64,000 bases of DNA from CALXVA01 sp944392465. GTDB taxonomy: Bacteria; Bacillota; Clostridia; TANB77; CAG-508. The stretch's first letter is position 1. Every line of letters starts with the position of its first letter. The stretch lies in NCBI GenBank assembly GCA_963931155.1, contig OZ006978.1:62001-126000 (forward strand), given 5' to 3'. Under the pieces are notes generated by a model, which was given only the letters and a program-made list of their open reading frames with translations, made no database searches and was not told where the DNA came from. Shown one piece after another: positions 7,783 to 17,639 of the stretch. The translations under genes and the position numbers were made by a program.

Positions 7783-9756
7783 TTATTTTTTAATTTGTAT
7801 CTCACTTATAGCTCCACTTTTGTAAGCTTCTAAAAGTCTTTCCAAATCTGTAATTTGAGCCATAAGTTCTTTCCCTTTATCTGTATCTTTTATTCTTTTT
7901 CTTTCTACTTTTTCAACTATTTGTTTTTCTGAATGTAAGTCAGTTTCATTTATTATTGCATTTTCACGTGATGTAAATGGTTCATGAGCAACTAAAGTTA
8001 ATCCATATGAACTATATCTTAAAGTATATCCAGCAATCCCTGTTGTTTTCTGATATGCTTTAGATAGACCACCATCTATTATAAATAATTTACCATTCGC
8101 TTTTATAGGGCTTTCACCTGTTTTAAATTTAACTGGTATATGTCCGCATATTATATGACCTTTTTCAGGATTTATTTCAAATTCTTTTAATACTTTCTCT
8201 GTTATATGTTCATCATTTTCAAAATTATAGAACGGATTTTTATTTTCTATCCATGTTTCTTTTTCTGCTAAGTAATATCTTTCGAATGTTTTCATTTTAT
8301 CCTTACAGAATATTGGAGAATTTTTTCCACACCATAAATACCAAAGAAAATCTTTTCCATTTTCCTTTTTTTCTGAACCTTCAGGTTCAAAATATCCTTC
8401 TCTTGCAATCTTCTCCACATAATCTAAATAATCTCTTCCTTTTAATTCTCTGCCATTAACATTAACAGAAACAAATTCTCCAAACATACTCATTGGAACA
8501 CACCCATGAATAAGAAGATTATCATTATATATTTTATATACATTACCTTTAGAATACAAAAATTGTATATGTCTTTGTAGTTTTTCACTATTCTTAAAGG
8601 ATTTTACTAGTTTTCTAACTACTTCCGCTTCTTTTTCACTTAACTTATATGGGTCGTTTGGGTCAACAGTAGGAAAATAATTTTCTAGTAAATTATATTC
8701 TTTACCTTCTATAGTAACTTTACCCTTTTTATAATTTATCTTATCTAATAATAATCTATCTTCCATATAATACTCTGGATGTCTTTTTATAATTTGTCCT
8801 TCTAGTTTAAATTGTATAATAGCTGCGGCTTGCTGAGTTTTTGCCATTATAATTTGGTCAAAATTGCTATCTTTTTCTCCTATATTTTTAGGTTTAAATA
8901 TTTGTGAATCATAGTTTCCATACTCTTCCATTGCAAATTCTGTTATAGTTCTAATATTAATTCCATAACCCTCTTCCAATATGTCTAAATTATTATATCT
9001 AGCACAAATTCTTATAACATTAAAAATACAAGCCTTACTTCCCGCAGCTGCACCCATCCAAATAATATCATGGTTTCCCCACTCTATATCTATAGAATGA
9101 TATTTCATAAGTTCATCTATAATTATATGTGGTCCTGGTCCTCTATCATAAATATCTCCAATTATATGTAAGTGATCAACTGCTAGTTGCTGAATCAAAT
9201 TTGAAATTGCTATTATAAACGCATCAGCCCTGCCAAGTGTTATAATGCTGTCAATTATTTTATCATAATATACATCTTTATCATAACTGTTTTGGTTTGC
9301 ATGTAATAGCTCATCTATTATATATTGATACTCTTTAGGAATAGCTTTTCTAACTTTAGACCTACTATATTTTGACCCAACCTCTTTACATATTTTAATT
9401 AATCTATATAAAGTTATTCTATAATATTCACTAATATTAGTAGTTTCTTTTTTTATAATTTCCAATTTTTCTTTTGGATAATATATTAATGTTGCAAGTT
9501 TTCTTCTTTCATCTTGTGTCATTGTATTTTTAAAAATATCATCTATTTTAGTTTTTATTACTCCAGATGCATTTTTTAGAATATGTAAAAATGATTCATA
9601 CTCACCATGTAAATCACTTAAAAAATGCTCTGTTCCCTTTGGCAAATTGAGTATTGCTTCTAGATTAATTATCTCTGTACACACACTTTGTATAGTAGGA
9701 AATTTTTCAGATAAAATATTTAAATATTTTAGTTCTTCTTTACTGTATTCATTCAT
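7783..9756 (-). CDS. fbp: Class III fructose-1,6-bisphosphatase
   Basis: Hydrolyses fructose 1,6-bisphosphate to fructose 6-phosphate in gluconeogenesis. The 657-aa length and the metallophosphatase motifs SDLHGEYESF, GDIYDRGPGPH and WGNHDIIWMGAAAGS, with CGHIPV towards the C-terminus, identify the large Bacillota class III enzyme. It begins at ATG behind AAGGAG. A cytosolic enzyme transcribed alone, it ends next to the foreign cassette at 7255-7776. No disruption is visible. Confidence 0.96.
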   Translation of the reverse strand: MNEYSKEELKYLNILSEKFPTIQSVCTEIINLEAILNLPKGTEHFLSDLHGEYESFLHILKNASGVIKTKIDDIFKNTMTQDERRKLATLIYYPKEKLEIIKKETTNISEYYRITLYRLIKICKEVGSKYSRSKVRKAIPKEYQYIIDELLHANQNSYDKDVYYDKIIDSIITLGRADAFIIAISNLIQQLAVDHLHIIGDIYDRGPGPHIIIDELMKYHSIDIEWGNHDIIWMGAAAGSKACIFNVIRICARYNNLDILEEGYGINIRTITEFAMEEYGNYDSQIFKPKNIGEKDSNFDQIIMAKTQQAAAIIQFKLEGQIIKRHPEYYMEDRLLLDKINYKKGKVTIEGKEYNLLENYFPTVDPNDPYKLSEKEAEVVRKLVKSFKNSEKLQRHIQFLYSKGNVYKIYNDNLLIHGCVPMSMFGEFVSVNVNGRELKGRDYLDYVEKIAREGYFEPEGSEKKENGKDFLWYLWCGKNSPIFCKDKMKTFERYYLAEKETWIENKNPFYNFENDEHITEKVLKEFEINPEKGHIICGHIPVKFKTGESPIKANGKLFIIDGGLSKAYQKTTGIAGYTLRYSSYGLTLVAHEPFTSRENAIINETDLHSEKQIVEKVERKRIKDTDKGKELMAQITDLERLLEAYKSGAISEIQIKK

Positions 9757-9894
9757 TTTTAAGATTTACTCCTTGCGTTATATATTTATTCTTATATCAT
9801 ATATTTACTCTCATCTACATATTTTATCATCAGTTTTTAAAAAAATTATGCTAATTTTCTTGCTTGTAAACTTTACATTATATAATCCAGTTAA

Positions 9895-11851
9895 TTAAAT
9901 ACCTCTTTCAAGTTCTTTTATTTTATCCCTTAACTCTGCTGCTTTTTCAAACTCCATTTCAGCAGCATATTTAAGCATCTCATCAGTCAATTTGCTTATT
10001 ACATCTTCTATTGTTTCATCTTTACTAATATTATATTTAGTTTCCGCTTCTTCAATAATACTTGCTTTAATAGAATCTCTTACAGACTTTTGTATTGTCT
10101 TTGGTGTTATACCATGTTTTTCATTATATTCCATTTGGATTTTTCTTCTTCTGTTTGTCTCAGATATTGCTTTTTCCATACTCTCAGTTAATTCATCTGC
10201 ATACATTATAACTTTTCCATCAGTATTTCTTGCAGCACGTCCAATTGTTTGTATTAGTGAACGTTCTGAACGAAGAAATCCTTCTTTATCTGCATCAAGT
10301 ATTGCAACTAATGATACTTCTGGTATATCTAGTCCTTCTCTTAAAAGGTTAATACCAACTAGTACATCAAATTCACCAAGTCTTAAAGAACGAATAATTT
10401 CCATTCTTTCTAAAGCTTTAATATCTGAGTGCATATATCTTACTTTAATATCTATTCCTGCTAAATATGCTGTTAAATCTTCTGCCATTTTCTTAGTCAA
10501 TGTAGTAACTAACACTCTTTCATTTTTTTCTGTTCTCTCTCTTATTTGTTCAATTAAATCATCTATTTGATTTTCAACTGGTTTTACCTCTATCTTAGGA
10601 TCTAAAAGACCTGTTGGACGTATTATTTGTTCTACTACATTATCTTTAGAATGTTCTTTTTCATAATCAGCAGGTGTAGCACTTACAAATATAACTTGAT
10701 TTATCCTCTCTTCAAACTCATTGAATTTAAGTGGTCTATTATCAAATGCTGATGGTAGTCTAAATCCATATTTAACTAATGACTCCTTTCTCGCTCTATC
10801 CCCATTATACATTGCTCTTACTTGTGGAATCGTCGCATGCGATTCATCTATTAATAGTAAAAAGTCTTTTGGGAAATAGTCAAATAAAGTAAATGGTGCG
10901 CTACCAGGTTCTCTTCCACTAATATGTCTTGAATAGTTTTCTATTCCTTGACAAAATCCTGTTTCTTTCATCATCTCTATATCAAAATTTGTTCTTTCTT
11001 CTATTCTTTGAGCTTCAATTAATTTTCCATTATCCTTAAAATACTTAACTCTTTCTTTAAGTTCTTCTTCAATAGTTCCGGATTGCTCTTTCCATTTTAT
11101 CAGAAGTAGTAACGTAGTGTGAATTTGGAAATATCATAACATGATTTCTAGTAGCAATTACTTTACCAGTTAATGGGTTTATTTCAGATATTTTCTCTAT
11201 TTCATCTCCCCAGAATTCAACCCTTATAGCACTTTCGCTTTCATCTGATGGGTATATTTCTAATATATCTCCTTTAGCTCTAAAAGTACCTCTTTTAAAA
11301 TCTAACTCATTTCTGCTATATTGCATAGTAACTAACTTTTTCATTATTTCGTTTCTTTCTTTTTTCATTCCTGGTCTTAGTGAAACAATCATATGTTCGT
11401 AATCAATAGGATCACCTAATCCATATATACATGATACTGATGCAACGATTATAACATCTCTAGTTTCAAATAAAGCTGCTGTTGCAGAATGACGTAACTT
11501 ATCTATTTCGTCATTTATTGAAGCATCTTTTTCTATATAGGTATCAGATGAGGCAATATATGCTTCTGGTTGATAATAATCATAATATGATACAAAATAC
11601 TCCACGTTGTTCTCTGGGAAGAATTCTTTGAACTCTGAATAGAGTTGTCCAGCTAGTGTTTTGTTATGTGCTAGCACCAATGTTGGCTTCTGAACTTGCT
11701 GTATTATGTTAGCCATCGTAAAGGTCTTTCCAGAGCCTGTAACACCTAGAAGTGTCTGATATTTCTTTCCTTGTTTAATTCCATCACTTAATTGTTTTAT
11801 GGCAACTGGTTGATCTCCAGTTGGCTTATATTCTGAATGTAATTTAAACAT
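9895..11851 (-). pseudogene. uvrB: UvrB, frameshifted by one extra base
   Basis: Damage-verification helicase of nucleotide excision repair. The first segment (11069-11851) carries Walker A GVTGSGKTFTMA and the YYDYYQPEAY beta-hairpin. The second (9895-10974) carries helicase motifs and the C-terminal UVR domain (EFEKAAELRDKIKELE). The two are in different frames. At about 11076-11077 one extra base (GGAACT where GGACT is expected, minus strand) converts AIRTIEEELKERV into AIRNY-stop. Deleting it gives 651 aa, the normal length, with no further defect. It is either a recent mutation or a sequence error. If real, the product is truncated before the second helicase half. Confidence 0.93.
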
Positions 11852-11958
11852 TTGTTTTCTCCTAATTTTATAAATTTTTATAATGATTTTTAGTCTACAT
11901 AAATGTCATTTTGTGCAATTACACGAATTTGACTCACCTATTTTTTTCTGGCAAATTT

Positions 11959-11990
11959 TGTAGTTGCTGTCAAACAACTCTGCAATTACA
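11959..11990 (-). promoter_or_regulatory. Leader hairpin upstream of uvrB
   Basis: TGTAATTGC pairs with GCAACTACA (one G-U pair) about 110 bases upstream of the uvrB start. The 11852-12057 gap shows no recognisable SOS box and nothing else clear. Confidence 0.25.
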
Positions 11991-12057
11991 TTATATATTT
12001 TACTTAAATCAAACTAGCATCGTTCTAGGAAATTATAGCATAATTTAATACAAAAAA

Positions 12058-12082
12058 CAAGATAGCCTAAATTGCTATCTTG
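12058..12082 (-). terminator. Terminator of the pentapeptide-repeat gene
   Basis: Nine-bp stem CAAGATAGC / GCTATCTTG with a 7-base loop, followed on the minus strand by TTTTTTG. It ends the 12088-12720 unit. Confidence 0.85.
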
Positions 12083-12087
12083 TAAAA

Positions 12088-12720
12088 CTATTTTATTTTT
12101 ACTCCTAATAAATATAATAAATCCAATGCCTGCATTTGGTCTATTGTTGCACCTTTTATATCTTCTATTGAAATTACAATTTCTTCTATATTAGAATTAG
12201 ATAAGTCTACATCTTTTAAACTTGTTTTAAAAAATTGGGCTTGCGATAAATCTACTTTCTTAAAATATACATTTTTTAATTTATTTTCTTGAAAATAGCA
12301 ATGTCTTAGAGTTGTTTCTTCAAATAAAACTTTTTCTATACTTGCTAAAGATAAATTTATATATTTAGCATTTGTTCCTATAAAAGCAACATTATGCAAT
12401 ATACTATCTGCTAAATTTGCACCTTCTAACTTACAATTATTAAATTCACATCTAATAAAAGCAGAATTCATAAAAGAAGTATTTGAAAAATTGCAATTAT
12501 TGAAAATAACGTCTTTGAATGTTGCTTTTTCCATTTTGCTATTTAATATAGAAATTTTATAAAATTTACAATATTCAAATTCTATATCATATAACTCAAT
12601 TTCGGACTTTTCTTCACATTCAAAATACATTTTTTCTATTTTATCATTTTTGATGGCTGTATCTAACTTTTCATTTTGAAGATTATTAAAAAAGGCTTTT
12701 TGTGGTTTTAGTATATTCAT
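12088..12720 (-). CDS. Pentapeptide-repeat protein
   Basis: 210 aa. From about residue 45 to 180 the sequence follows the A(D/N)LxX rhythm of right-handed quadrilateral beta-helix proteins, for example FNNCNFSNTSF, CKLEGANLAD and VDLSQAQFF. The strand order is uninterrupted and there is no signal peptide. Family members range from DNA-gyrase-protecting mimics to uncharacterised scaffold proteins, and nothing here selects among them. The ribosome site is AGGAGGAGAC. A terminator follows and it stands apart from the upstream membrane-protein cluster. Confidence 0.8.
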   Translation of the reverse strand: MNILKPQKAFFNNLQNEKLDTAIKNDKIEKMYFECEEKSEIELYDIEFEYCKFYKISILNSKMEKATFKDVIFNNCNFSNTSFMNSAFIRCEFNNCKLEGANLADSILHNVAFIGTNAKYINLSLASIEKVLFEETTLRHCYFQENKLKNVYFKKVDLSQAQFFKTSLKDVDLSNSNIEEIVISIEDIKGATIDQMQALDLLYLLGVKIK

Positions 12721-12787
12721 TCCTATTTGTCTCCTCCTGAATGTATTCTATATTATTTATGTGATATCTATATGATATATTGAACTT

Positions 12788-14068
12788 TTAATTTCCACTA
12801 TATGTATACCCGTGCCATTGGTCACTAAATGCATTATCTTGATTTACTTCATGATGAAATTTTTCTCCAGTATTTGTTGTAAACTCAATTGCATCATAAT
12901 ATTCGTAATAATCTATTGCTTTTGTTGCTTTATATGTTCCTTCGCAGTCCATTTCTTTGTAGGGATATCCTCCTTCACAATTTGCTTTTATATGGCATGT
13001 TCCATCTGGTCTTATAGTTATTGTTCCATACATACTGCTATCCATACGCCATACATCTGATTTATATGTTCCATATTTTAATCTATGGCTTCCAACTTTA
13101 AATCCTTTTTTAGCTTCTTCCTCGGCTTTTCTTTTAGCCTCTTCTTCTGCTTTTTTCTTTTCTACCTCTTTTTGGGCTTCTTCCATTTCTTCTTGTTTAT
13201 TAGTAATTTCTGTTTCCTTTTCTGTAACCGCTTCTTTAACTTCATCAGTTATAATCTGATCATTATTTTTATAATCATTTACAAGATTTTCAATTGCTTC
13301 TTTAAGTTCTTCTTCTATTAAATTAAAATCAAAATCAATAGAAGTATCTTCAATTTCAGGTTTTACAAATGTTTCATCAAATTTATCTATACTGATTTCT
13401 TCACCATCTACTGTTTCTACAGTTGTTTTATCATCATCTTTAATTGTATATTCCTTAGATAATGTATCTTCATCAAGTTCTTCACCAGTTGATTCTATTA
13501 TCTTATTTTGGATAGGAGTATATTCTGTATTATTTTCTTCTTTAGAAACTACATACCAGTTATATTCCTTTTCTTCTATACTATAAAGCATTTCAACATC
13601 TGTTGGAAAATTATATGTCATTTCATGTATTGTACCATCATCTTTTATATAACATATATTTGAGTAATCTTCATCATCTTTTTCATAAGTTACTACCATT
13701 ACTGGCTCTTCCTCTGTTTCAACGTCACAAAATTCTATTTTAGTTTTTGTACTATTATTAAATCCATATGCTTCTTTTTTACCTTCATCTTCTGCAATTG
13801 ATTTTAAATATGTATAATATGTTTGTCCCCATGCAACATCTAATGGTTTTTCTAATTGTATTTTCTTATACAGAAAATATCCTCCAATAGATGCTCCTAT
13901 TAATACAAGTACTACGATTATAATTATAGCTATTATTAATCCTTTTTTGCTTTTGGACTTTGTTTTTGCTTCTTCTTTTTTTGTATCTTCTATTTTTTGT
14001 GTATCGTTTCCTGTTTTTTCTTCTTTTACTTCTTCTGTTTCTGCCATTTCTTTTTTCTCTTCTTCCAT
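12788..14068 (-). CDS. Membrane-anchored paralogue A (one C-terminal module)
   Basis: About 426 aa from ATG 14066-14068, which follows GGAGGT; an upstream ATG lies inside the ribosome site. Layout: a Lys/Glu-rich cytoplasmic tail, one transmembrane segment near residues 47-70, and an outside domain starting AWGQTYYTYL with EEPVMVVTY and ending FDETFVKPEIED. A Glu/Lys coiled coil with a KAEEEAKRKAEEEAKK stretch follows, then a C-terminal module opening FKVGSHRLKYGTYKS. Two other genes (14190-15728, 22108-23418) share the tail, membrane segment and first domain. No known family was recognised; the topology suggests a surface or wall-associated role. Confidence 0.7.
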   Translation of the reverse strand: MEEEKKEMAETEEVKEEKTGNDTQKIEDTKKEEAKTKSKSKKGLIIAIIIIVVLVLIGASIGGYFLYKKIQLEKPLDVAWGQTYYTYLKSIAEDEGKKEAYGFNNSTKTKIEFCDVETEEEPVMVVTYEKDDEDYSNICYIKDDGTIHEMTYNFPTDVEMLYSIEEKEYNWYVVSKEENNTEYTPIQNKIIESTGEELDEDTLSKEYTIKDDDKTTVETVDGEEISIDKFDETFVKPEIEDTSIDFDFNLIEEELKEAIENLVNDYKNNDQIITDEVKEAVTEKETEITNKQEEMEEAQKEVEKKKAEEEAKRKAEEEAKKGFKVGSHRLKYGTYKSDVWRMDSSMYGTITIRPDGTCHIKANCEGGYPYKEMDCEGTYKATKAIDYYEYYDAIEFTTNTGEKFHHEVNQDNAFSDQWHGYTYSGN

Positions 14069-14189
14069 TTTAACCTCCATTCTAATTATTAATTTATGAA
14101 GAATATTAATTCTTTTTATAATTTAATCATTACTTATATATCGTACTTTCACTATCTAAAATTTTTATTTAAAATAATATAAAATAAAA

Positions 14190-15728
14190 TTATCCTTGAT
14201 ATTTGAATGTTGAACTAGCGCCTGCTAATGTTCCAATTGAGTCATTACCATAAGATGTATAGTAAGCTGTTCCATTGTCTAACTCTAGCTCTATTACATT
14301 CATCCCTTGAAATTTTGTAACTTTAAATTTTCCATTTTCGTCTTTATGCATAGATTGATTGCTAGACTTTATAGAATATGTTCCATCTTGATTAAATTTA
14401 AATGTTAAAGTATAGCTTACAGGACGGTCTAATTTATCTGAATATTGTGATGTTGTTCCTTTATATGTACCATAATGTAATGTATAACTTCCTACTTTAA
14501 ATGTAGTCTTATTTTCGGCTGTACTATCTTTTTTAGTTTCTTCTTGATATGTCCATACTTCATCTGTTTGTCCATTATAGAATGTATTGTTTCCAGATAT
14601 ACTATAACTATATGTTAAGTATGGTTTAGTTTTATCTACATTTTCTCCAATTGCAATCATCCATTCCCCACTAAAACCAATAGGTCCATTTTGTTTTTCC
14701 CATTCATCAATTTCGTTTTTATAATCATTGTAATTATATACAACATATTTACCATTTTCTAAATTTCTACTTTTTAATTCTGTTGATGTACATGAAGCGG
14801 TTCCATCAGCATTTAATATGTATTCTGTTCCATATTTGTCTTTATAACTACCAAATTGTAATGTGTAGTCTCCTGCTTTAATAAATCCTGTTTTACTTAT
14901 TGCCTCTTCTGCAATTTGTACTAGTCCATTAACTTTATTTTGTACTTCTTCATTAATTTTATCTGATTCTTTATCATAATCACTTACTAATGAATTAATT
15001 TTATCAATTATGTCTTGTGCAACATAATCTACTATATCTATTTCTTGTTTATTATTCTCTTCTATATCTGGTTTTATAAATGTTTTATCAAATTCGGTTA
15101 ATTCTACTTTGTTTCCATCTTCAAGTTCTACTTCTGTTTTATCATTTTTATCTAAAACATATTCTGGTTTTTCCTGATTTGTATTATTAATAATATTTGA
15201 AATATTAGTATATGATTCGGCATCAGCTGATTCATTGCGTAAATACCAATTGTATTCTTGTTTTTCTATATTATATAAATATTCAGCATCTTCATATTCT
15301 TGGTTTAAAATGCTTGCTACACTATTTTGGTCATTTATATAATATATATTTGTATAAGATTTATCATCTTTATCATATGACATAAGCATAACTGGCTCTA
15401 CTTCTCCAGTTGTTTCAACAAATTGTAATTCTGCTTTTTCTACTCCACTTTGTAATCCGTATTTTTGCCTTTCTTCTTCATTAGTCTCCTCTAAACCTTT
15501 TTGTAAATATGCATAATATGTATCTCCCCATGTGCTTCCTGTTTTATTATTATTTAGATATTTTATGCCAAAGAATATTATCGCACCAATTACTGCAATT
15601 AGTACTATTACAATTAAAGCAATAATTAATCCTTTCTTACTTCCTTTTTTTGTTTTTACTTTATCTTGTTTAACATTTTCCCTTTTTTGTGTTTCACTTT
15701 CCAAATTTTCTTTTTTCTCTTCTTCCAT
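14190..15728 (-). CDS. Membrane-anchored paralogue B (two C-terminal modules)
   Basis: 512 aa, behind an AGGGGGAT ribosome site like its paralogues. Acidic and basic N-terminal tail, transmembrane segment near residues 33-55, then the shared domain (STWGDTYYAYL, EPVMLMSYDK, FDKTFIKPDIEEN). In place of a long coiled coil it has two copies of the C-terminal module, one starting AGDYTLQFGSYKDK near residue 290 and one starting FKVGSYTLHYGTYKG near 410, each ending in a Tyr/Gly-rich strand pattern. The duplication distinguishes it from paralogue A. It is separated from A by about 120 bp and likely shares regulation with it. Confidence 0.7.
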   Translation of the reverse strand: MEEEKKENLESETQKRENVKQDKVKTKKGSKKGLIIALIVIVLIAVIGAIIFFGIKYLNNNKTGSTWGDTYYAYLQKGLEETNEEERQKYGLQSGVEKAELQFVETTGEVEPVMLMSYDKDDKSYTNIYYINDQNSVASILNQEYEDAEYLYNIEKQEYNWYLRNESADAESYTNISNIINNTNQEKPEYVLDKNDKTEVELEDGNKVELTEFDKTFIKPDIEENNKQEIDIVDYVAQDIIDKINSLVSDYDKESDKINEEVQNKVNGLVQIAEEAISKTGFIKAGDYTLQFGSYKDKYGTEYILNADGTASCTSTELKSRNLENGKYVVYNYNDYKNEIDEWEKQNGPIGFSGEWMIAIGENVDKTKPYLTYSYSISGNNTFYNGQTDEVWTYQEETKKDSTAENKTTFKVGSYTLHYGTYKGTTSQYSDKLDRPVSYTLTFKFNQDGTYSIKSSNQSMHKDENGKFKVTKFQGMNVIELELDNGTAYYTSYGNDSIGTLAGASSTFKYQG

Positions 15729-15924
15729 CTTAATCCCCCTTTGTTAACTTTTTCAAAATTATTATATCATATTATCTATTTAGTTGGTAAAAAATTATAA
15801 ATTTTTTTATTTTTATTATTTATATTAATTTTTATTATTTTAATGAATTTTATAACAAATATTTAAAAAAAATTATTAAAACATCTATTATATTTCATTC
15901 ATAATCATAAACACACTCTACTCT

Positions 15925-15952
15925 TTCATATTTATATAATTTGTGATATAAT
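15925..15952 (+). promoter_or_regulatory. Promoter of the malQ cassette
   Basis: TATAAT (15947-15952) with a TGA extension, as in other promoters here. The -35 box is weak (TTCATA at 15925-15930, 16-bp spacer). Confidence 0.5.
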
Positions 15953-15966
15953 AATACACATTACTG

Positions 15967-16010
15967 GTTGGTATATAGAAAAGGAGGCTCGATTGTGAGT
16001 ACATACCAAC
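15967..16010 (+). promoter_or_regulatory. Inverted repeat enclosing the malQ ribosome site and start codon
   Basis: GTTGGTAT (15967-15974) and ATACCAAC (16003-16010) form an 8-bp stem whose loop holds AAGGAGG and the GTG start. In RNA this could limit ribosome access; in DNA it could be an operator just downstream of the promoter. Confidence 0.45.
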
Positions 16011-17551
16011 ATAGCACACCACAATTCATGAATAAACGTTCATGTGGTGTGTTCATGCCCATTTTTTCCTTGCCATCGCCGTATGGCATAGGAACTATGG
16101 GCACGGAAGCATTCAACTTCGTGGATTTTTTGGAAAGGAGCGGTGTTTCGTTTTGGCAGGTTCTGCCTCTGGGGCATACTGGTTTTGGCAACAGTCCTTA
16201 CCAGTGTTTCTCCTCAGTTGCAGGAAATCCGTACTTCATTGATTTGGACATGCTTGTTAGGATGAGTCTTATCCATAAAGAAGATATTCCTGCATATCAG
16301 TCTTCTGACCCTTCTAGGGTTGATTACTCATTCGTTGAGTCAACAAAGATGCAGGTTCTTCGGAAGGCATTTCAGAATTCGTCTGAGTGGAGCAAGCAGG
16401 TTCAGAAGTTCTACAACAACAACCTTGACTGGCTACCTGATTATGCACTCTTCATGGCTTTGAAAGACTACTTCGATAAAAGGCCTATCTGGGAGTGGTC
16501 TGATTCTAAGGCTATTCAAAGAGATCCAGAAGCTCTCAACCACTATAAGGCTTTGCTGAGTGAAGACATTGATTTCTATGTTTTCCTTCAGTACTTGTTC
16601 TCTACACAGTGGTATGAGCTTAAAAGCTATGCCAACACCAAGGGTATACAAATTATTGGTGACATACCAATGTACCCTTCGCCTGACAGCTGTGATGTCT
16701 GGTGTTCACCTGAATTTTTCAAGGTAGATGAACACACCTTGAAGCCTACAGGCATAGCTGGCGTTCCACCTGATGCCTTTTCTGAAGATGGACAAGTCTG
16801 GGGTAACCCTGTCTACCTTTGGAACATTATGAGAACCACTAACTACTCTTGGTGGGTTTGGAGATTGCGGCACGCATTTGAACTTTTTGATGTTGTGCGC
16901 ATCGACCACTTCCGTGCGTTTCAGGACTACTTCCAGATTCCTGCTGGAGAAACCACAGCCAAGAATGGCTTTTGGGTTGCTGGTCCTCGTATGGAGTTCT
17001 TCAATAGGCTCCGTTCTGAGTTTGGTGAGCTACCTCTCATATTGGAGGATCTCGGCATCATAGGTGATGATGTTCGCTCCCTTCGGGATGCGACTGGTTG
17101 TCCCGGAATGAAAGTCATGATTTTTGGCTTTAACTCTTGGGAAGACTGTGAACACGCACCTCACAACTGGGGAATCAATTGTGTTGGATATACTTCAACA
17201 CATGACAGTGCAACACTTGCAGAAAGATACGATAGTCTGAGCGAAGAAGATCGTATGTTTGCTAATGCATACCTGAACTTCCCGTATAGCTCTGAGGAGT
17301 ACAAACTCCACCAGGCTAGCACAGTTGTGTTTGCGTGCATCCGGTCTGCTCTTGCATCGCCTGCTAGGCTTGTGATCTTCCCAATGGCTGATTTCTTGTC
17401 CTTGAAGGCTGATGGGTGCATCAACATTCCCAGCACGGTTGGTGATGGCAATTGGTCTTGGCGACTTAGCCCTCGAGATGTTCATCGCATGGACTGGCTT
17501 GCAAAGCACCTTGCCTTCCTGCTTCGCGTCTTTAGACGCACTCGGTACTAG
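15995..17551 (+). CDS. malQ: 4-alpha-glucanotransferase (amylomaltase, GH77)
   Basis: Transfers alpha-1,4-glucan chains between maltodextrins in cytosolic starch, glycogen or maltose metabolism. Starts at GTG 15995, seven bases after AAGGAGG; about 518 aa, the short DPE1-type length. Family motifs: RSCGVFMPIFSLPSPYGIG at the N-terminus, WQVLPLGHTGFGNSPYQ, the nucleophile region VVRIDHFRAFQDYF, the acid/base LILEDLG, and TSTHDSAT. The codon mix and base composition are richer in G+C than flanking genes. With its own promoter and strong double terminator it forms a cassette inside the paralogue cluster. The alpha-amylase at 20609 would supply substrate. Confidence 0.95.
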   Translation: MSTYQHSTPQFMNKRSCGVFMPIFSLPSPYGIGTMGTEAFNFVDFLERSGVSFWQVLPLGHTGFGNSPYQCFSSVAGNPYFIDLDMLVRMSLIHKEDIPAYQSSDPSRVDYSFVESTKMQVLRKAFQNSSEWSKQVQKFYNNNLDWLPDYALFMALKDYFDKRPIWEWSDSKAIQRDPEALNHYKALLSEDIDFYVFLQYLFSTQWYELKSYANTKGIQIIGDIPMYPSPDSCDVWCSPEFFKVDEHTLKPTGIAGVPPDAFSEDGQVWGNPVYLWNIMRTTNYSWWVWRLRHAFELFDVVRIDHFRAFQDYFQIPAGETTAKNGFWVAGPRMEFFNRLRSEFGELPLILEDLGIIGDDVRSLRDATGCPGMKVMIFGFNSWEDCEHAPHNWGINCVGYTSTHDSATLAERYDSLSEEDRMFANAYLNFPYSSEEYKLHQASTVVFACIRSALASPARLVIFPMADFLSLKADGCINIPSTVGDGNWSWRLSPRDVHRMDWLAKHLAFLLRVFRRTRY

Positions 17552-17565
17552 CACATGATTCGAGC

Positions 17566-17627
17566 CTTCTTAAGGGGGGAGCGTAAATTTCTCCCCCCTT
17601 AAGAAGGAGGTGCTTATTAGCACCTCC
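17566..17627 (+). terminator. Double terminator of malQ
   Basis: A perfect 16-bp stem (17566-17581 with 17591-17606; CTTAAGGGGGGAG core) is followed immediately by a second stem, GGAGGTGC / GCACCTCC (17606-17627), then TTAATT. The arms share the GAAGGAGG bases, so the two hairpins compete or stack. Confidence 0.75.
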
Positions 17628-17639
17628 TTAATTCATTTA

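Noticed and set aside
11852..12057. SOS box for uvrB
   Set aside because: No convincing GAAC-N4-GTTC-type site was found in the upstream region.
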